A DNA stretch of 64,000 bases from contig JAHBZE010000002.1 of NCBI GenBank assembly GCA_019635585.1, forward strand, positions 682,001 to 746,000, given 5' to 3'. The notes beneath the pieces are model-generated. The model saw only the letters and a program-made list of their open reading frames with translations. It had not been told where the DNA came from and made no database searches. A program made the translations under genes and the position numbers. This stretch comes from Xanthobacteraceae bacterium (GTDB lineage: Bacteria; Pseudomonadota; Alphaproteobacteria; Rhizobiales; Xanthobacteraceae). Below, piece after piece: positions 1-9,060 of the stretch (within the stretch, counting starts at the first letter, position 1; each line of letters opens with the position of its first letter).

Positions 1-2
1 CG

Positions 3-2411
3 ATTTATGTTCGCGATGTAGCAAACATCACCCTCGCGACTACTCCAGCGGACATCCATGTGACGAATGTGCGCAAGAGCGAAAGCGGCCTGCATCGCAC
101 GCCTGCGGTGTCGCTAGCCATTGCTAAGCGCCCCGGCACCAATGCGGTCACCATTGCGCACGAAATTGTCAAACGGCTCGAACAGACCCGCGGCAGGATT
201 TTCCCGGCTGACGTCGAGATGACAGTCACGCGAAACTACGGCGAGACGGCAAACGAAAAGGCCAACGAGCTTCTGTTTCATCTCGGTCTTGCGACGATTT
301 CCATCGTGATCCTGGTCGGCTTCGCCATCGGCTGGCGCGAGGCCATGGTCGTAGCGGTCGTGATTCCGACGACGATCCTGTTGACGCTGTTTGCCGCGCG
401 CATCATGGGTTACACGCTGAACCGCGTCAGTCTTTTCGCACTCATATTCTCCATCGGCATTCTCGTGGACGACGCGATCGTCGTCATCGAGAACATATCA
501 CGCCACTGGGCGATGAAGGACAGCCGCTCGCGCGCGGCCGCCGCCGTAGACGCTGTCGCCGAAGTCGGCAACCCGACCATTGTTGCGACCCTGACCGTCG
601 TGGCTGCACTCCTGCCGATGCTTTTCGTCAGCGGCATGATGGGCCCATATATGAGCCCGATTCCTGCGAACGCCTCTGCGGCAATGCTGTTTTCCTTCTT
701 CGTCGCGGTAATGCTAACGCCCTGGCTCATGCTGAAACTCGTCGGCAAGGAGCAGTTGCATTCGCACGGGGATGATGCGGGGAACGGTGGTTGGCTCGGC
801 CGCCTCTACGTCTCGGTCGCCGAACCGATCCTGCGAACGAAGAAGCGCTCTCGGATCTTTCTCGGCTCTGTCGGCGCCGTCACGCTCGCCTCGCTCGGAT
901 TGCTCTATACGCAAAATGTGACCGTGAAGCTCCTGCCCTTCGACGACAAGACCGAACTTTCGGTCGTTGTCGATCTTCCGAAAGGCGCCTCCGCCGAAGA
1001 CACCAACCGGATTTTGCAAAGCATGGTCGAACGCCTTGCGCCGGTGAAGGAGATCGCATCCTTCCAAACCTATGCCGGCACTGCCTCGCCGTTCAATTTC
1101 AACGGTCTGGTGCGCCACTATTATCTCCGCTCGCAGCCCTATCAGGGCGACATCGCGCTCAACCTCGTTCAAAAAAGCGAACGAAGCCGCTCAAGTCACG
1201 AAATCGCGCTCGAACTGCGCAACCGGCTCAAAACCGTCACCTTGCCGGAAGGTACGATCGTGAAGGTGGTCGAACCACCACCAGGACCGCCCGTACTCGC
1301 CACTCTGCTTGCAGAAATCTATGGCCCCGATCCGGAAACGAGGCGCAAGGTCGCAACCAAACTGCGTGCGATATTTGAAAGCATTCCTTTCATTGTCGAT
1401 GTCGAAGACAGCTTCCGTTCGCCGCCGCTACGCACGCGAATCCGAATCGATCAGGATAAGCTCGAATTTTACCGCGTCGAACAGGACAGCGTGTACGACA
1501 CGATCCGCATTATGGCCGGCACCACCACGGTAGGCTATTCGCATCGCGGCGACGGACGCCAGCCGATTCCGATCCGCATCGCGCTTCTGAAAAACCGGCG
1601 CGTGCTGGACGAACGAACGCTTGCGACCCCGATCGCTGCAAACTCGCTCGCAAGCAATCGCTCCGTGGTTGAACTCGGCGATGTCGTCTCGATTTCGGAA
1701 GACCGCGCCTCTTACCCGATCTTCCGTCACAACGGACGTCCCGCGGAAATGATCATGGCGGAGCTTGCCGGCGCGTTCGAAGCGCCGATTTACGGCATGC
1801 TTGCAGTCTCCCATGCGATAGATAACGCCGACTGGAGCGGTCTGCCGAAGCCACGGATCGCGCTGCACGGCCAGCCTGCGGACGATGCTCATCCTGTATT
1901 GCTCTGGGACGGCGAATGGGAGGTAACCTGGGTCACGTTCCGCGACATGGGCGCCGCCTTCATGATTGCCATTCTCGGGATTTATTTTCTCGTGGTCGCG
2001 CAGTTCAAATCGTTTAAGCTTCCGCTCGTCATCCTGACGCCCATCCCGCTTACTTTCATCGGCATAATGCTCGGCCACTGGCTGTTCCATGCGCCCTTCA
2101 CGGCAACGTCCATGATCGGGTTCATCGCGCTCGCCGGCATCATCGTGCGCAACTCGATCCTCCTTGTCGACTTCATCCGCCATGCGCGAACGCCAAACCG
2201 CCCGCTGCTCGATGTATTGCTCGAAGCAGGCGCGATCCGCTTCAAGCCGATTCTATTGACCGCGCTTGCGGCAATGATCGGCGCGGCGGTCATCCTCACT
2301 GACCCGATCTTTCAGGGACTCGCAATCTCGCTTCTGTTCGGGCTCGCCTCTTCCACCGCGCTCACCGTGATCGTCATTCCGGCGATCTATGTCGTGCTGC
2401 GCGGAAAGTGA
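3..2411 (+). CDS. RND efflux permease, 5' end cut by window
   Basis: Inner-membrane proton-driven efflux pump subunit of the RND superfamily. The frame is open from base 3 and already encodes IYVRDVANI, the conserved porter-domain stretch, so the GTG at 60 is not the true start and the gene begins left of the window. About 800 residues of a usual 1,030-1,050 are seen. A first membrane block starts near LATISIVILVGF and contains the TM4 acidic pair in DDAIVVIENI, the proton relay of this family. A second porter half and a second membrane block (IVRNSILLVDFI) follow to the stop. A strong hairpin terminator follows. The substrate cannot be told from the sequence; a membrane-fusion partner would be expected to the left. 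Confidence 0.9.
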   Translation: MYVRDVANITLATTPADIHVTNVRKSESGLHRTPAVSLAIAKRPGTNAVTIAHEIVKRLEQTRGRIFPADVEMTVTRNYGETANEKANELLFHLGLATISIVILVGFAIGWREAMVVAVVIPTTILLTLFAARIMGYTLNRVSLFALIFSIGILVDDAIVVIENISRHWAMKDSRSRAAAAVDAVAEVGNPTIVATLTVVAALLPMLFVSGMMGPYMSPIPANASAAMLFSFFVAVMLTPWLMLKLVGKEQLHSHGDDAGNGGWLGRLYVSVAEPILRTKKRSRIFLGSVGAVTLASLGLLYTQNVTVKLLPFDDKTELSVVVDLPKGASAEDTNRILQSMVERLAPVKEIASFQTYAGTASPFNFNGLVRHYYLRSQPYQGDIALNLVQKSERSRSSHEIALELRNRLKTVTLPEGTIVKVVEPPPGPPVLATLLAEIYGPDPETRRKVATKLRAIFESIPFIVDVEDSFRSPPLRTRIRIDQDKLEFYRVEQDSVYDTIRIMAGTTTVGYSHRGDGRQPIPIRIALLKNRRVLDERTLATPIAANSLASNRSVVELGDVVSISEDRASYPIFRHNGRPAEMIMAELAGAFEAPIYGMLAVSHAIDNADWSGLPKPRIALHGQPADDAHPVLLWDGEWEVTWVTFRDMGAAFMIAILGIYFLVVAQFKSFKLPLVILTPIPLTFIGIMLGHWLFHAPFTATSMIGFIALAGIIVRNSILLVDFIRHARTPNRPLLDVLLEAGAIRFKPILLTALAAMIGAAVILTDPIFQGLAISLLFGLASSTALTVIVIPAIYVVLRGK

Positions 2412-2466
2412 GTTCCCGCGAGCGAAATCTGAGAAGCGCTGAATTCTAAAACGACGTTTTGCAATA

Positions 2467-2506
2467 GGGCGGCGGCGCTTGCGCCGAAAGCCGCCCCCCG
2501 CATTTT
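2467..2506 (+). terminator. Rho-independent terminator after RND gene
   Basis: GGGCGGC (2467-2473) pairs with GCCGCCC (2490-2496) around an inner GGCGC-TT-GCGCC stem, followed by CATTTT. It lies 56 bases after the RND stop and separates that gene from the next promoter. Confidence 0.7.
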
Positions 2507-2518
2507 GAGCCCTCGCAT

Positions 2519-2559
2519 TTGACGTGAATCAATGGCGATTTTCCCGCAGACCCTATTCT
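2519..2559 (+). promoter_or_regulatory. FNR/FixK-type promoter before phasin-like gene
   Basis: TTGACGTGAATCAA at 2519-2532 matches the FNR/FixK consensus TTGAT-N4-ATCAA at nine of ten positions. A possible -10 (TATTCT) lies at 2554-2559. The inferred start near 2566 puts the box centre about 41 bases upstream, the usual class II activator position. Base match is seen; regulator binding is inferred. Confidence 0.65.
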
Positions 2560-2580
2560 TTAAAAAAATAGAGATATTCC

Positions 2581-2931
2581 ATGAGCTTTGTTCCGCAGGG
2601 AATTATCGATTCGTCCGCCGTTCTTGGCAGTCTTCGTGTCGGCTTCGCGAATAATGTTCACGCCAGTGAGCATCTGTTCGGAGTGACGCTCGACTCCGCA
2701 GGCGAAATCGCCCGCCAGTCTGCGATCTACGCCGACACCGCTATCTTGTCTGCCATCGAACTGCAGCAGCATCTCCTGGAGGCGAGAACGTGTCGCGACG
2801 TCTGGACCCAAATGGCCGACCACAACGGGCGCCTGCACGACGCTTACTTTAAGTTTTTGCACGAATGCTTCGCCTGCCGTTCGCGTGCCATCGAACGGCT
2901 GACGACCGGAGGCAGCTATGTTGAAAGCTGA
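2581..2931 (+). CDS. Phasin-like small protein (hypothetical)
   Basis: A 116-residue helical protein with no signal peptide. The segment AIELQQHLLEARTCRDVWTQ followed by a stretch with HDAYFKFLHECF resembles the phasin family, in which amphipathic helices coat polyhydroxyalkanoate granules; the match is by eye only and the family is loose. Its last 14 bases overlap the start of the universal stress protein gene, whose Shine-Dalgarno lies inside this ORF, so the two are probably translationally coupled. An FNR/FixK box sits 49 bases upstream of the ATG. Phasin-like proteins often sit in stress and low-oxygen clusters of alphaproteobacteria, which fits the neighbours. The granule role is an inference. 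Confidence 0.65.
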   Translation: MSFVPQGIIDSSAVLGSLRVGFANNVHASEHLFGVTLDSAGEIARQSAIYADTAILSAIELQQHLLEARTCRDVWTQMADHNGRLHDAYFKFLHECFACRSRAIERLTTGGSYVES

Positions 2932-3811
2932 AACAAAAATGCCCCAAAAGTCAGTCACAGTGCCGGTCATCAACCGCGATACCGGAATGTTCCGCAGCAT
3001 TGCGTTGCCGCTTGTAACGCACGCCAACGGCTTCAGTACCAACGCTTACGCATTATCGATCGCGGAGATGTTTGGGGCATCCATTCAGGGCTTTGCGTTC
3101 GCTTTCGATCCCTTAATCCCGGTTACCGGGCCGTTTGAAACGCCGCCTCCCGCCCTGATCGATGAGTTGTTGGCACGCAGTGAAAGCGAGGCGCGCGCCA
3201 ATGCAACCGCATTCGAGCGCCAGGCAGAGCGGACGGCGGTTAGCGTCCAAACGCAGATCATTCCGGCTGGCATGAGCGAAGCGGTTCATACTTTCGCAGC
3301 GACAGCCCGCAGCTTCGACCTCTCGATCGTACCGCAATACAAATCGGAAGATTCAAGCCTCCCGAATTTCGCTGAAGTTGTACTATTCGAATCCGGCCGT
3401 CCACTGATCGTCGTCCCCTACATTCAACATGCCGCAGCCTCGTTAAAGCGGATACTTGTCTGCTGGGACGGCAGCCGTGCCGCGGCAAGAGCGATATCGG
3501 ATGCGTGGCCGATACTCGAGCGTGCCGAAACAGTCGATGTAGTGACTGCCGGACACGAGAATGTCGTCATGGAACTGCAACATGGTCTCGGACAGCACTT
3601 CGCGCAGCACGGCGTGAATGCTCGCCTTCAGGCTCTGCCCGTGAACGACATCGATATTGCGAACGCAATTCTTTCTCACGCCGCCGACAATAATGCGACG
3701 ATGATCGTAATGGGCGGCTATGGTCACAACCGGATGCGGGAGTGGATTCTCGGTGGGGTAACACGTACCATACTCAGGACCATGACGGTCCCGGTGCTGA
3801 TTTCCCACTGA
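2918..3811 (+). CDS. Universal stress protein, two-domain UspA family
   Basis: A 297-residue cytoplasmic protein made of two Usp folds, roughly residues 20-150 and 155-297. The second repeat begins RILVCWDGSRAAARAI and ends with the nucleotide-binding loop pattern GGYGHNRMREWILGGVTRTI and the typical VPVLISH terminus; the first repeat is more degenerate. The ATG at 2918 is chosen because GGAGG at 2908-2912 sits at ideal spacing, although another ATG occurs at 2939. It overlaps the phasin-like gene by 14 bases and would share its FNR/FixK promoter. Usp proteins of this kind accumulate in growth arrest, hypoxia or other stress; the exact ligand and role here are unknown. Confidence 0.88.
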   Translation: MLKAETKMPQKSVTVPVINRDTGMFRSIALPLVTHANGFSTNAYALSIAEMFGASIQGFAFAFDPLIPVTGPFETPPPALIDELLARSESEARANATAFERQAERTAVSVQTQIIPAGMSEAVHTFAATARSFDLSIVPQYKSEDSSLPNFAEVVLFESGRPLIVVPYIQHAAASLKRILVCWDGSRAAARAISDAWPILERAETVDVVTAGHENVVMELQHGLGQHFAQHGVNARLQALPVNDIDIANAILSHAADNNATMIVMGGYGHNRMREWILGGVTRTILRTMTVPVLISH

Positions 3812-3820
3812 GCACCGTAC

Positions 3821-6502
3821 CTAGGGATTCAGCGGCAAGCGCACAATCTTGATATCGGCCTCATCAACATTCGATGAAATCGTAAACCCGAGTTTCGCGC
3901 ACATCGCCAGCATAGTCGTATTTTCCGCAAGCACCTGACCTTCGATAACCTTAAGGCCTTCGGACTTGGCATAACGGATGATCAAATCCATAAGTTTCCA
4001 GCCGAGACCCTTCCCTTTAAGGTCGGATCTGACCAGAATTGCATACTCGCCGGTTTCGTAATTTGCGTCCGCATGTAACCGCACGACGCCAAGCAGTTTT
4101 TCGTTTTCGTCCAGGGCAGCGAATGCCATGGCTCTCGCATAATCGAGCTGCGTGAGACGGGCCAAAAAAGCATGTCCGGGGCTTTTCGTCATATTGAAAA
4201 AACGCAGCCGCATGTCGCGGTCGGTGATTTGCCCGAGAAAATCTTTCACCAGACTTTCGTCTTCAGGCCGTAACGGCCGGACGAAAATTCTCTTGCCGCC
4301 GTACTCGAGAAATTGCTCCCATTCGTTCGGATAGGCACGGATGGCGAGATGAGCGCTGCGCTTCGAGAATTGTACCGCCCGGATCAACACACGTGAATCG
4401 AGCGCGACGATCCGCTCGGCATTAACTAGCACCGGGTTAATGTCGAGTTCGACGATCTCGGGAAAATCGGAAATCAACTGGCTGAGCTTGACGAGCAATG
4501 CTTCAAGCTCATCCCGTTTCGCCGCCGGCACGTTGCGATAAGCATTAAGAAGCTTCGAAACCCGGGTTTGATCGATCAGGGAACGCGCGAGATTGAGGTC
4601 CAGCGGCGGAAGCGCAATCGCCTTGTCTCCGACGACTTCCACTGAAACACCGCCTTGCCCAAAAACGATTACGCGCCCGAATGCAGGGTCGTCGGCGACC
4701 CCCACGATCACCTCACGGGAATTTGGGAGGTTGATCATCTCCTGAACGAGAATTCCGCCGATCGCGGCATCGGGGCGCAGCTTTCTAACTCTTTCAAGAA
4801 TTTCCTCCGCGGCTTCTTCCGCTTCCTCTGGCGACTTGATATTCAGCCGGACGCCCCCGACATCTGACTTATGAACAATATCCGGCGAAAGAATTTTCAA
4901 GACCAAACTTGAGCTCTTCGCCAGCAACGCACTTGCGATTGTGCGCACTTCTTGCGCGCCCGTCGCAATATCCGAAGCCACTACCGGAATTCCGTAGGCT
5001 ATAAGCAAGCTCTGAATTTGCTCGGGCATGAGCCATTGCTGGCCCGCCGCCAATGCGCCGCGCAATATGCCCGCGACCTTTTCCCGGTCCGGTTTGAAGC
5101 CACCTGCGAGCTTTGGCGGGGTCGCGCGGAGCGCTTCCTGAGCTTGCGAATAGCGAACGAGCTGCGAGAACGCCTGAACCGTGGCGCTCTCGGTGAGAAA
5201 CAACGGGATTTTCGCGCCGCTGAATATTTCGCGCACTGACGGATTGTCGGCGACCCAAGTCGCCAGTACCGGCTTCGCGGGAAAAACTGCCCGGCTGTTT
5301 CGCCGGTATTCGTCGGCAACTCGCCTTGCGATCTCAACCGGAGAAGCCAACGCCGTCGCGACGTTCATCACAATGATGCCGTCCGTGTCCCGATCTTCGA
5401 GCAGGCGTTGCATCGCAAAGCCATAGCGGTCCGGATCCGCGTCGCCCACGATATCGATCGGATTGCCGTGCGACCAGTTTGGAGGCAATCCCTGATCAAG
5501 CGATCGGATCGATTCCTCGGATAGCGTCGCAAGTTTTCCGCCGAGTTCGATATGCTCATCGACGGCAAGCACGCCGAGACCTCCGCCATTCGTCAGAATT
5601 GCCAGGCGCTCGCCCTTGAAGGGGGGAATTGCGCTCAGAATTTCTACCGCCTGGAAGAGTTGCGCGAGATCGTGAACACGCAGCAAGCCCGCTCGCTGAA
5701 ACGCAGCGTCATAGACGGCGTCCGATCCCGCCATCGCACCGGTATGGGTTGCCGCAGCCTTGGCGCCTTGCTCGAAACGTCCCGCCTTGAGAACCACAAC
5801 CGGCTTCGAGCGGGCTGCAATGCGCGCAGCCGACATGAATTTTCGCGCGTCCTGAACCGACTCCACGTACATAAGGATTGCGCGCGTGTGATGGTCGCCC
5901 GCGAAGTGATCCAGAAGATCGCCAAAATCCACGTCCATCTGGTCGCCGACCGAGACGATAGACGTAAATCCGATACCTCGCGGCTCCGCCCATTCGATCA
6001 CGCCGGAAACAATCGCCCCGGATTGGGAAATCAGCGCAAGGTCGCCTGCCTTGGGCATATGTGCGGCAAAGCTCGCATTCAATCGGGAGGATGGCGTCAG
6101 CACACCGATGCAGTTCGGGCCTACGATTCGCAGACCATGGCGCCGCGCATTCAGGCGCGCCTGCTCGAAGCAAGATCCCTCGCCGCGCCCGAGGCCGGAA
6201 CTAACAATGACCGCGGTCTTGCAGCCGTGGCTGCCAAGTTCTTCGATTAGACCCGGAATCGAGTTCGCCGGCGTTGTAAGCACAGCGAGATCAGGCGCCG
6301 CAGGCAGGTCTCCGACCGACTTCACAGCCGAAATGTTCAGTAGGCTCGAGTGTTTGTTATTCACCAGAAAGATCGGCCCGCCGAACTCGGCTTGGCAAAT
6401 ATTCTTGAGAACCGCTAAACCGACCGAGGTATCGCGATTACTGCCGCCGATTACGGCGACGGAGCGCGGCGCAAGAAGCTGGGTAAGCCTATAAGTGGAC
6501 AT
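3821..6502 (-). CDS. Acyl-CoA synthetase (ADP-forming)-like / GNAT acetyltransferase
   Basis: An 893-residue protein of the Pat/PatZ architecture. In order: CoA-binding Rossmann domain (about 8-130, SVAVIGGSN), succinyl-CoA-ligase-like domain (about 150-300), ATP-grasp domain (about 480-700, with VHKSDVGGVRL) and a C-terminal GNAT domain (about 735-893, KGKGLGWKLM as the acetyl-CoA loop). The histidine phosphorylated in true ADP-forming acetyl-CoA synthetases appears present near residue 253 in THTGAMAGSD. Family knowledge: PatZ/Pat proteins acetylate lysines, notably of acetyl-CoA synthetase; enzymes keeping the histidine may also make acyl-CoA. The gene is divergent from the BT1 transporter with 47 bases between starts, and an FNR/FixK-like box overlaps that region. 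Confidence 0.88.
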   Translation of the reverse strand: MSTYRLTQLLAPRSVAVIGGSNRDTSVGLAVLKNICQAEFGGPIFLVNNKHSSLLNISAVKSVGDLPAAPDLAVLTTPANSIPGLIEELGSHGCKTAVIVSSGLGRGEGSCFEQARLNARRHGLRIVGPNCIGVLTPSSRLNASFAAHMPKAGDLALISQSGAIVSGVIEWAEPRGIGFTSIVSVGDQMDVDFGDLLDHFAGDHHTRAILMYVESVQDARKFMSAARIAARSKPVVVLKAGRFEQGAKAAATHTGAMAGSDAVYDAAFQRAGLLRVHDLAQLFQAVEILSAIPPFKGERLAILTNGGGLGVLAVDEHIELGGKLATLSEESIRSLDQGLPPNWSHGNPIDIVGDADPDRYGFAMQRLLEDRDTDGIIVMNVATALASPVEIARRVADEYRRNSRAVFPAKPVLATWVADNPSVREIFSGAKIPLFLTESATVQAFSQLVRYSQAQEALRATPPKLAGGFKPDREKVAGILRGALAAGQQWLMPEQIQSLLIAYGIPVVASDIATGAQEVRTIASALLAKSSSLVLKILSPDIVHKSDVGGVRLNIKSPEEAEEAAEEILERVRKLRPDAAIGGILVQEMINLPNSREVIVGVADDPAFGRVIVFGQGGVSVEVVGDKAIALPPLDLNLARSLIDQTRVSKLLNAYRNVPAAKRDELEALLVKLSQLISDFPEIVELDINPVLVNAERIVALDSRVLIRAVQFSKRSAHLAIRAYPNEWEQFLEYGGKRIFVRPLRPEDESLVKDFLGQITDRDMRLRFFNMTKSPGHAFLARLTQLDYARAMAFAALDENEKLLGVVRLHADANYETGEYAILVRSDLKGKGLGWKLMDLIIRYAKSEGLKVIEGQVLAENTTMLAMCAKLGFTISSNVDEADIKIVRLPLNP

Positions 6503-6549
6503 GGAAACCCGCGTAACGACCTGGATCGTCTAACAGGACTTCAACAGCC

Positions 6550-8061
6550 GTGGTTGATCAAGCTCAAAACGCTAGCGGCGCGCCAGACGGAAAATCTCCC
6601 TCGCTCCTGTCGGGCCTCTATGAGGCAATCATTCGGCCGCTAGCCGCGCTGCGGCTGCGATACGCCCCGCTCCTTCTCGTTTACTTCAGCTATGGCGCCC
6701 TTGGGCTAATCGACATCAGTCGCGATCTCTGGGTGAAAGAACAGTTGAACATTTCGCCCGCCGAACTCGCGGCCATCGGCGTCTGGCTGACCCTGCCGTG
6801 GACCATCAAGATGGTATTTGGCCAGCTCGTCGACAGTGTTCCTATTTTCGGCTCGCAGCGGCGAGTTTATATCGTCGCCGGCGCGTTGCTTATCGCTGGA
6901 GGATTGGTGACGCTCGCGGGCGCTGCTGGCGGGTGGCTCCAGTTTTTATCGCGCACTGGACTATTCGTGCTGGGATCCATTCTTGTCGTGCTTGGCACCG
7001 TCGTTCAGGACGTCGTTGCCGATGCCATGTCGACCGAAGTCGTCCCCCGCGTGCAAGAAGACGGTCAACCACGCGACGAGCAGGAAGTCCGCGCGGATCT
7101 CGGCATGGTGCAAGTACTCGGCAGACTTGCATTGTCCGCGGGTATTTTGGCCGTTGCGGGCCTCTCCGGCTGGATCGCGGCGATTCTGAGCCGCGAGACG
7201 GTCTTTCTGGTCGCGCTTATTGTGCCGGCGCTTTCGCTTCTTGGCGCGTTCACGGCATCGGAAAAAGAAATCGAACGGCGACCGATCGACCTGCGAATCC
7301 TGCTCGGCGGGCTGGCGTTCGGAATCGTCGTGGTCACGACAGGACTACTCGGCGTACCATTTGCGCAAGAGATCATTTTTATGATCTCTATGACCGTGGT
7401 CTGCGTCATGCTCGTCATGGTTACGGCCGACGTCGAACCCGAACACCGCCGCGCGATATTCTTCACCGCGATTATTATTTTCGCATTTCGCGCAATGCCG
7501 GCAGTCGGAGATGGCTATTTTTGGTGGACCATCGATGTCCTCAAGTTTGACGAGTCATTCTATGGCGTCTTGCGTCAAACCGCGGCGGTACTCTCGATCG
7601 TTGTATTGTGGATTTTCGCGAAACAGCTGACCGAGTACTCCATTCCCGCCGTCCTGTTCTGGCTAACGGTCCTCGGCACGGTATTGTCGATTCCGAACGT
7701 AGCGCTCTATTACGGGCTACATCATTGGACCGAGGCGAACTTCGGCTTCGGTGCACGTTCCATTGCAATCGTGGACGCGGCCACCGCATCTCCATTCGCG
7801 CAGCTGAGCATGGTCCCGCTATTGGCACTGATCGCCTATTATGCGCCGGCCGGGAAGCGCGCGACCTGGTTCGCCCTTATGGCCTCGCTCATGAACCTCG
7901 CGTTGGTGGCGGGTCAGCTATCGACGAAATATCTCAATCAGTATTTTGTGATAGCGCGCGGCGACTATTCACAGCTCGGTGCCTTGCTGGTCAGCGTCGT
8001 GCTTGCGGGATTCATCATACCGATAGCCGTGATTGGACTTCTCGGCAGAAAAATTCGGTAG
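6550..8061 (+). CDS. BT1/folate-biopterin-type MFS transporter
   Basis: A 503-residue membrane protein with about twelve hydrophobic segments. The stretch LPWTIKMVFGQLVDSVPIFG followed by SQRRVYI matches the signature loop of the BT1 (folate-biopterin transporter) branch of the major facilitator superfamily; LWVKEQLNISPAELA before it is also typical. The substrate is not predictable; in bacteria most members are uncharacterised. The start is GTG at 6550, with AGGA about 12 bases before it and no in-frame ATG before the first membrane segments. It overlaps the 3' end of the convergent CBS gene by 47 bases. An FNR/FixK-like box lies over codons 2-6. Confidence 0.8.
   Translation: MVDQAQNASGAPDGKSPSLLSGLYEAIIRPLAALRLRYAPLLLVYFSYGALGLIDISRDLWVKEQLNISPAELAAIGVWLTLPWTIKMVFGQLVDSVPIFGSQRRVYIVAGALLIAGGLVTLAGAAGGWLQFLSRTGLFVLGSILVVLGTVVQDVVADAMSTEVVPRVQEDGQPRDEQEVRADLGMVQVLGRLALSAGILAVAGLSGWIAAILSRETVFLVALIVPALSLLGAFTASEKEIERRPIDLRILLGGLAFGIVVVTTGLLGVPFAQEIIFMISMTVVCVMLVMVTADVEPEHRRAIFFTAIIIFAFRAMPAVGDGYFWWTIDVLKFDESFYGVLRQTAAVLSIVVLWIFAKQLTEYSIPAVLFWLTVLGTVLSIPNVALYYGLHHWTEANFGFGARSIAIVDAATASPFAQLSMVPLLALIAYYAPAGKRATWFALMASLMNLALVAGQLSTKYLNQYFVIARGDYSQLGALLVSVVLAGFIIPIAVIGLLGRKIR
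6554..6567 (-). promoter_or_regulatory. FNR/FixK-like box upstream of Pat-like gene
   Basis: TTGATCAAGCTCAA matches TTGAT-N4-ATCAA with one mismatch. It lies inside the first codons of the BT1 gene but about 40 bases upstream of a plausible minus-strand start near 6521, with a weak -10 (TTAGAC) at 6533-6528. It is therefore assigned to the minus-strand gene. It is the weakest of the four boxes because it falls in coding sequence. Confidence 0.4.
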
Positions 8062-8515
8062 TCGCTGCGGTCGAATCGGCGAGCGCACGCATAATATCCT
8101 CGCGGGAGATTACGCCGACCAATCGGCCTTCGCTCACCACCGGAAAACTCCTCGTCTTCGTATCGACCATCTTCTGCAATACGCGGGTGAGCGGCATATC
8201 CGGCGTAACGGTGAGAAGCTCATCACGCATCAGCATTCGCACTGGCGTCTTCATGAGCGAAAGGTAGTCCGGAAGCGGGTGTTCGTTCGTAAACGCAAAA
8301 GCCCGCATAAAATCGAATTTGGAGAAAACCCCGATCAGGCTTCCTTCTTCCAGCACGGGCATCAGGTTGAAATCATGATGCGCGAAAAGGCTGCCGGCCT
8401 CGCGGAGCGTGGCATCGGGCGAGAGCGACAGCACTTCGGTGGTCATGTAATCGGCCACCTTCCTCTCGTAGAAGCTACGGGTTGTACCTTCTTTCTCTTC
8501 CGCACTAATTCTCAT
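8015..8515 (-). CDS. CBS-domain pair protein
   Basis: A 166-residue soluble protein made of two CBS motifs: about residues 20-75 (VADYMTTEVLSLSPDATLREA, then LIGVFSKFDFMRAF) and 90-150 (VRMLMRDELLTVTPDMPLTRV, then LVGVISREDIMRAL). CBS pairs bind adenosine nucleotides and sense energy state; the partner is unknown. Its ATG overlaps the stop of the cytochrome c gene in an ATGA, so the two are translationally coupled and probably transcribed from the FNR/FixK box at 9013. Its 3' end overlaps the convergent BT1 gene by 47 bases. Cytochrome c with a CBS protein recurs in low-oxygen gene sets; a direct link is inference. Confidence 0.85.
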   Translation of the reverse strand: MRISAEEKEGTTRSFYERKVADYMTTEVLSLSPDATLREAGSLFAHHDFNLMPVLEEGSLIGVFSKFDFMRAFAFTNEHPLPDYLSLMKTPVRMLMRDELLTVTPDMPLTRVLQKMVDTKTRSFPVVSEGRLVGVISREDIMRALADSTAATTEFFCREVQSRLSV

Positions 8516-8847
8516 CGGTGTTCCTTCGATAGCTGTTCGAGATACTCGATGATGGGTCCAATCTCATGCGGCTCGAATGTAACAATTGGCATATCCGGAT
8601 GGCCGGTCATTATGCCTTCTGCCAGCGCCTCGGCAAGCGTGTCCGGCGAGTACCGCTTTACGATGTTCCGAAATTCCGGTGCGCGTGGGTGACGGCTCCG
8701 GTCCGAGGGACCGATCGCATGACAACTGGCACAACGCTGACGAAGCAACTCATTCCCGAATTCTTTTGAACTCTGTTGGGCAAAGGAACTTGGCGCAAAC
8801 GCGAGCAGTCCCAATGCCACCAGAACTGTCTCGCGCTTGATGCTCAT
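8512..8847 (-). CDS. Small periplasmic c-type cytochrome
   Basis: A 111-residue exported monohaem cytochrome c. The N-terminus MSIKRETVLVALGLLAFAPS with SFAQQ after it is a Sec signal peptide; the haem site CASCH follows at about residue 40, and the Met region GHPDMPIVTF supplies the likely sixth ligand. An upstream in-frame start would add 18 charged residues before the signal peptide, so the ATG at 8847 is preferred; GAGCGGG precedes it. It would carry electrons in the periplasm between respiratory complexes. It is the first gene of a pair with the CBS protein (ATGA overlap), about 165 bases downstream of a perfect FNR/FixK box, suggesting low-oxygen expression. Confidence 0.87.
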   Translation of the reverse strand: MSIKRETVLVALGLLAFAPSSFAQQSSKEFGNELLRQRCASCHAIGPSDRSRHPRAPEFRNIVKRYSPDTLAEALAEGIMTGHPDMPIVTFEPHEIGPIIEYLEQLSKEHR

Positions 8848-9012
8848 ATGTACCCGCTCACGCCGCTTGGACTGAAACTTTGTAAAGCGACCGCCACGCA
8901 TTGCCGGTTGCTTCTCTGCCTTCGGTCTTGACCGGAAATTTCGTTACAGGAATTTACCAGAATGCCGCTCCATCGAACGAAAGACCAATAATGTGCGCGT
9001 CAGTCCAATGCT

Positions 9013-9026
9013 TTGATTTTTATCAA
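9013..9026 (-). promoter_or_regulatory. Perfect FNR/FixK box upstream of cytochrome c gene
   Basis: TTGATTTTTATCAA is an exact TTGAT-N4-ATCAA palindrome. On the minus strand a possible -10 (CATTAT, 8993-8988) lies at the distance expected for an activator at about -40. The rest of the 8848-9060 gap shows no other gene or hairpin. Confidence 0.72.
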
Positions 9027-9060
9027 TGGTATCGCCGGCTAATTTTTGACACAGATAGAA

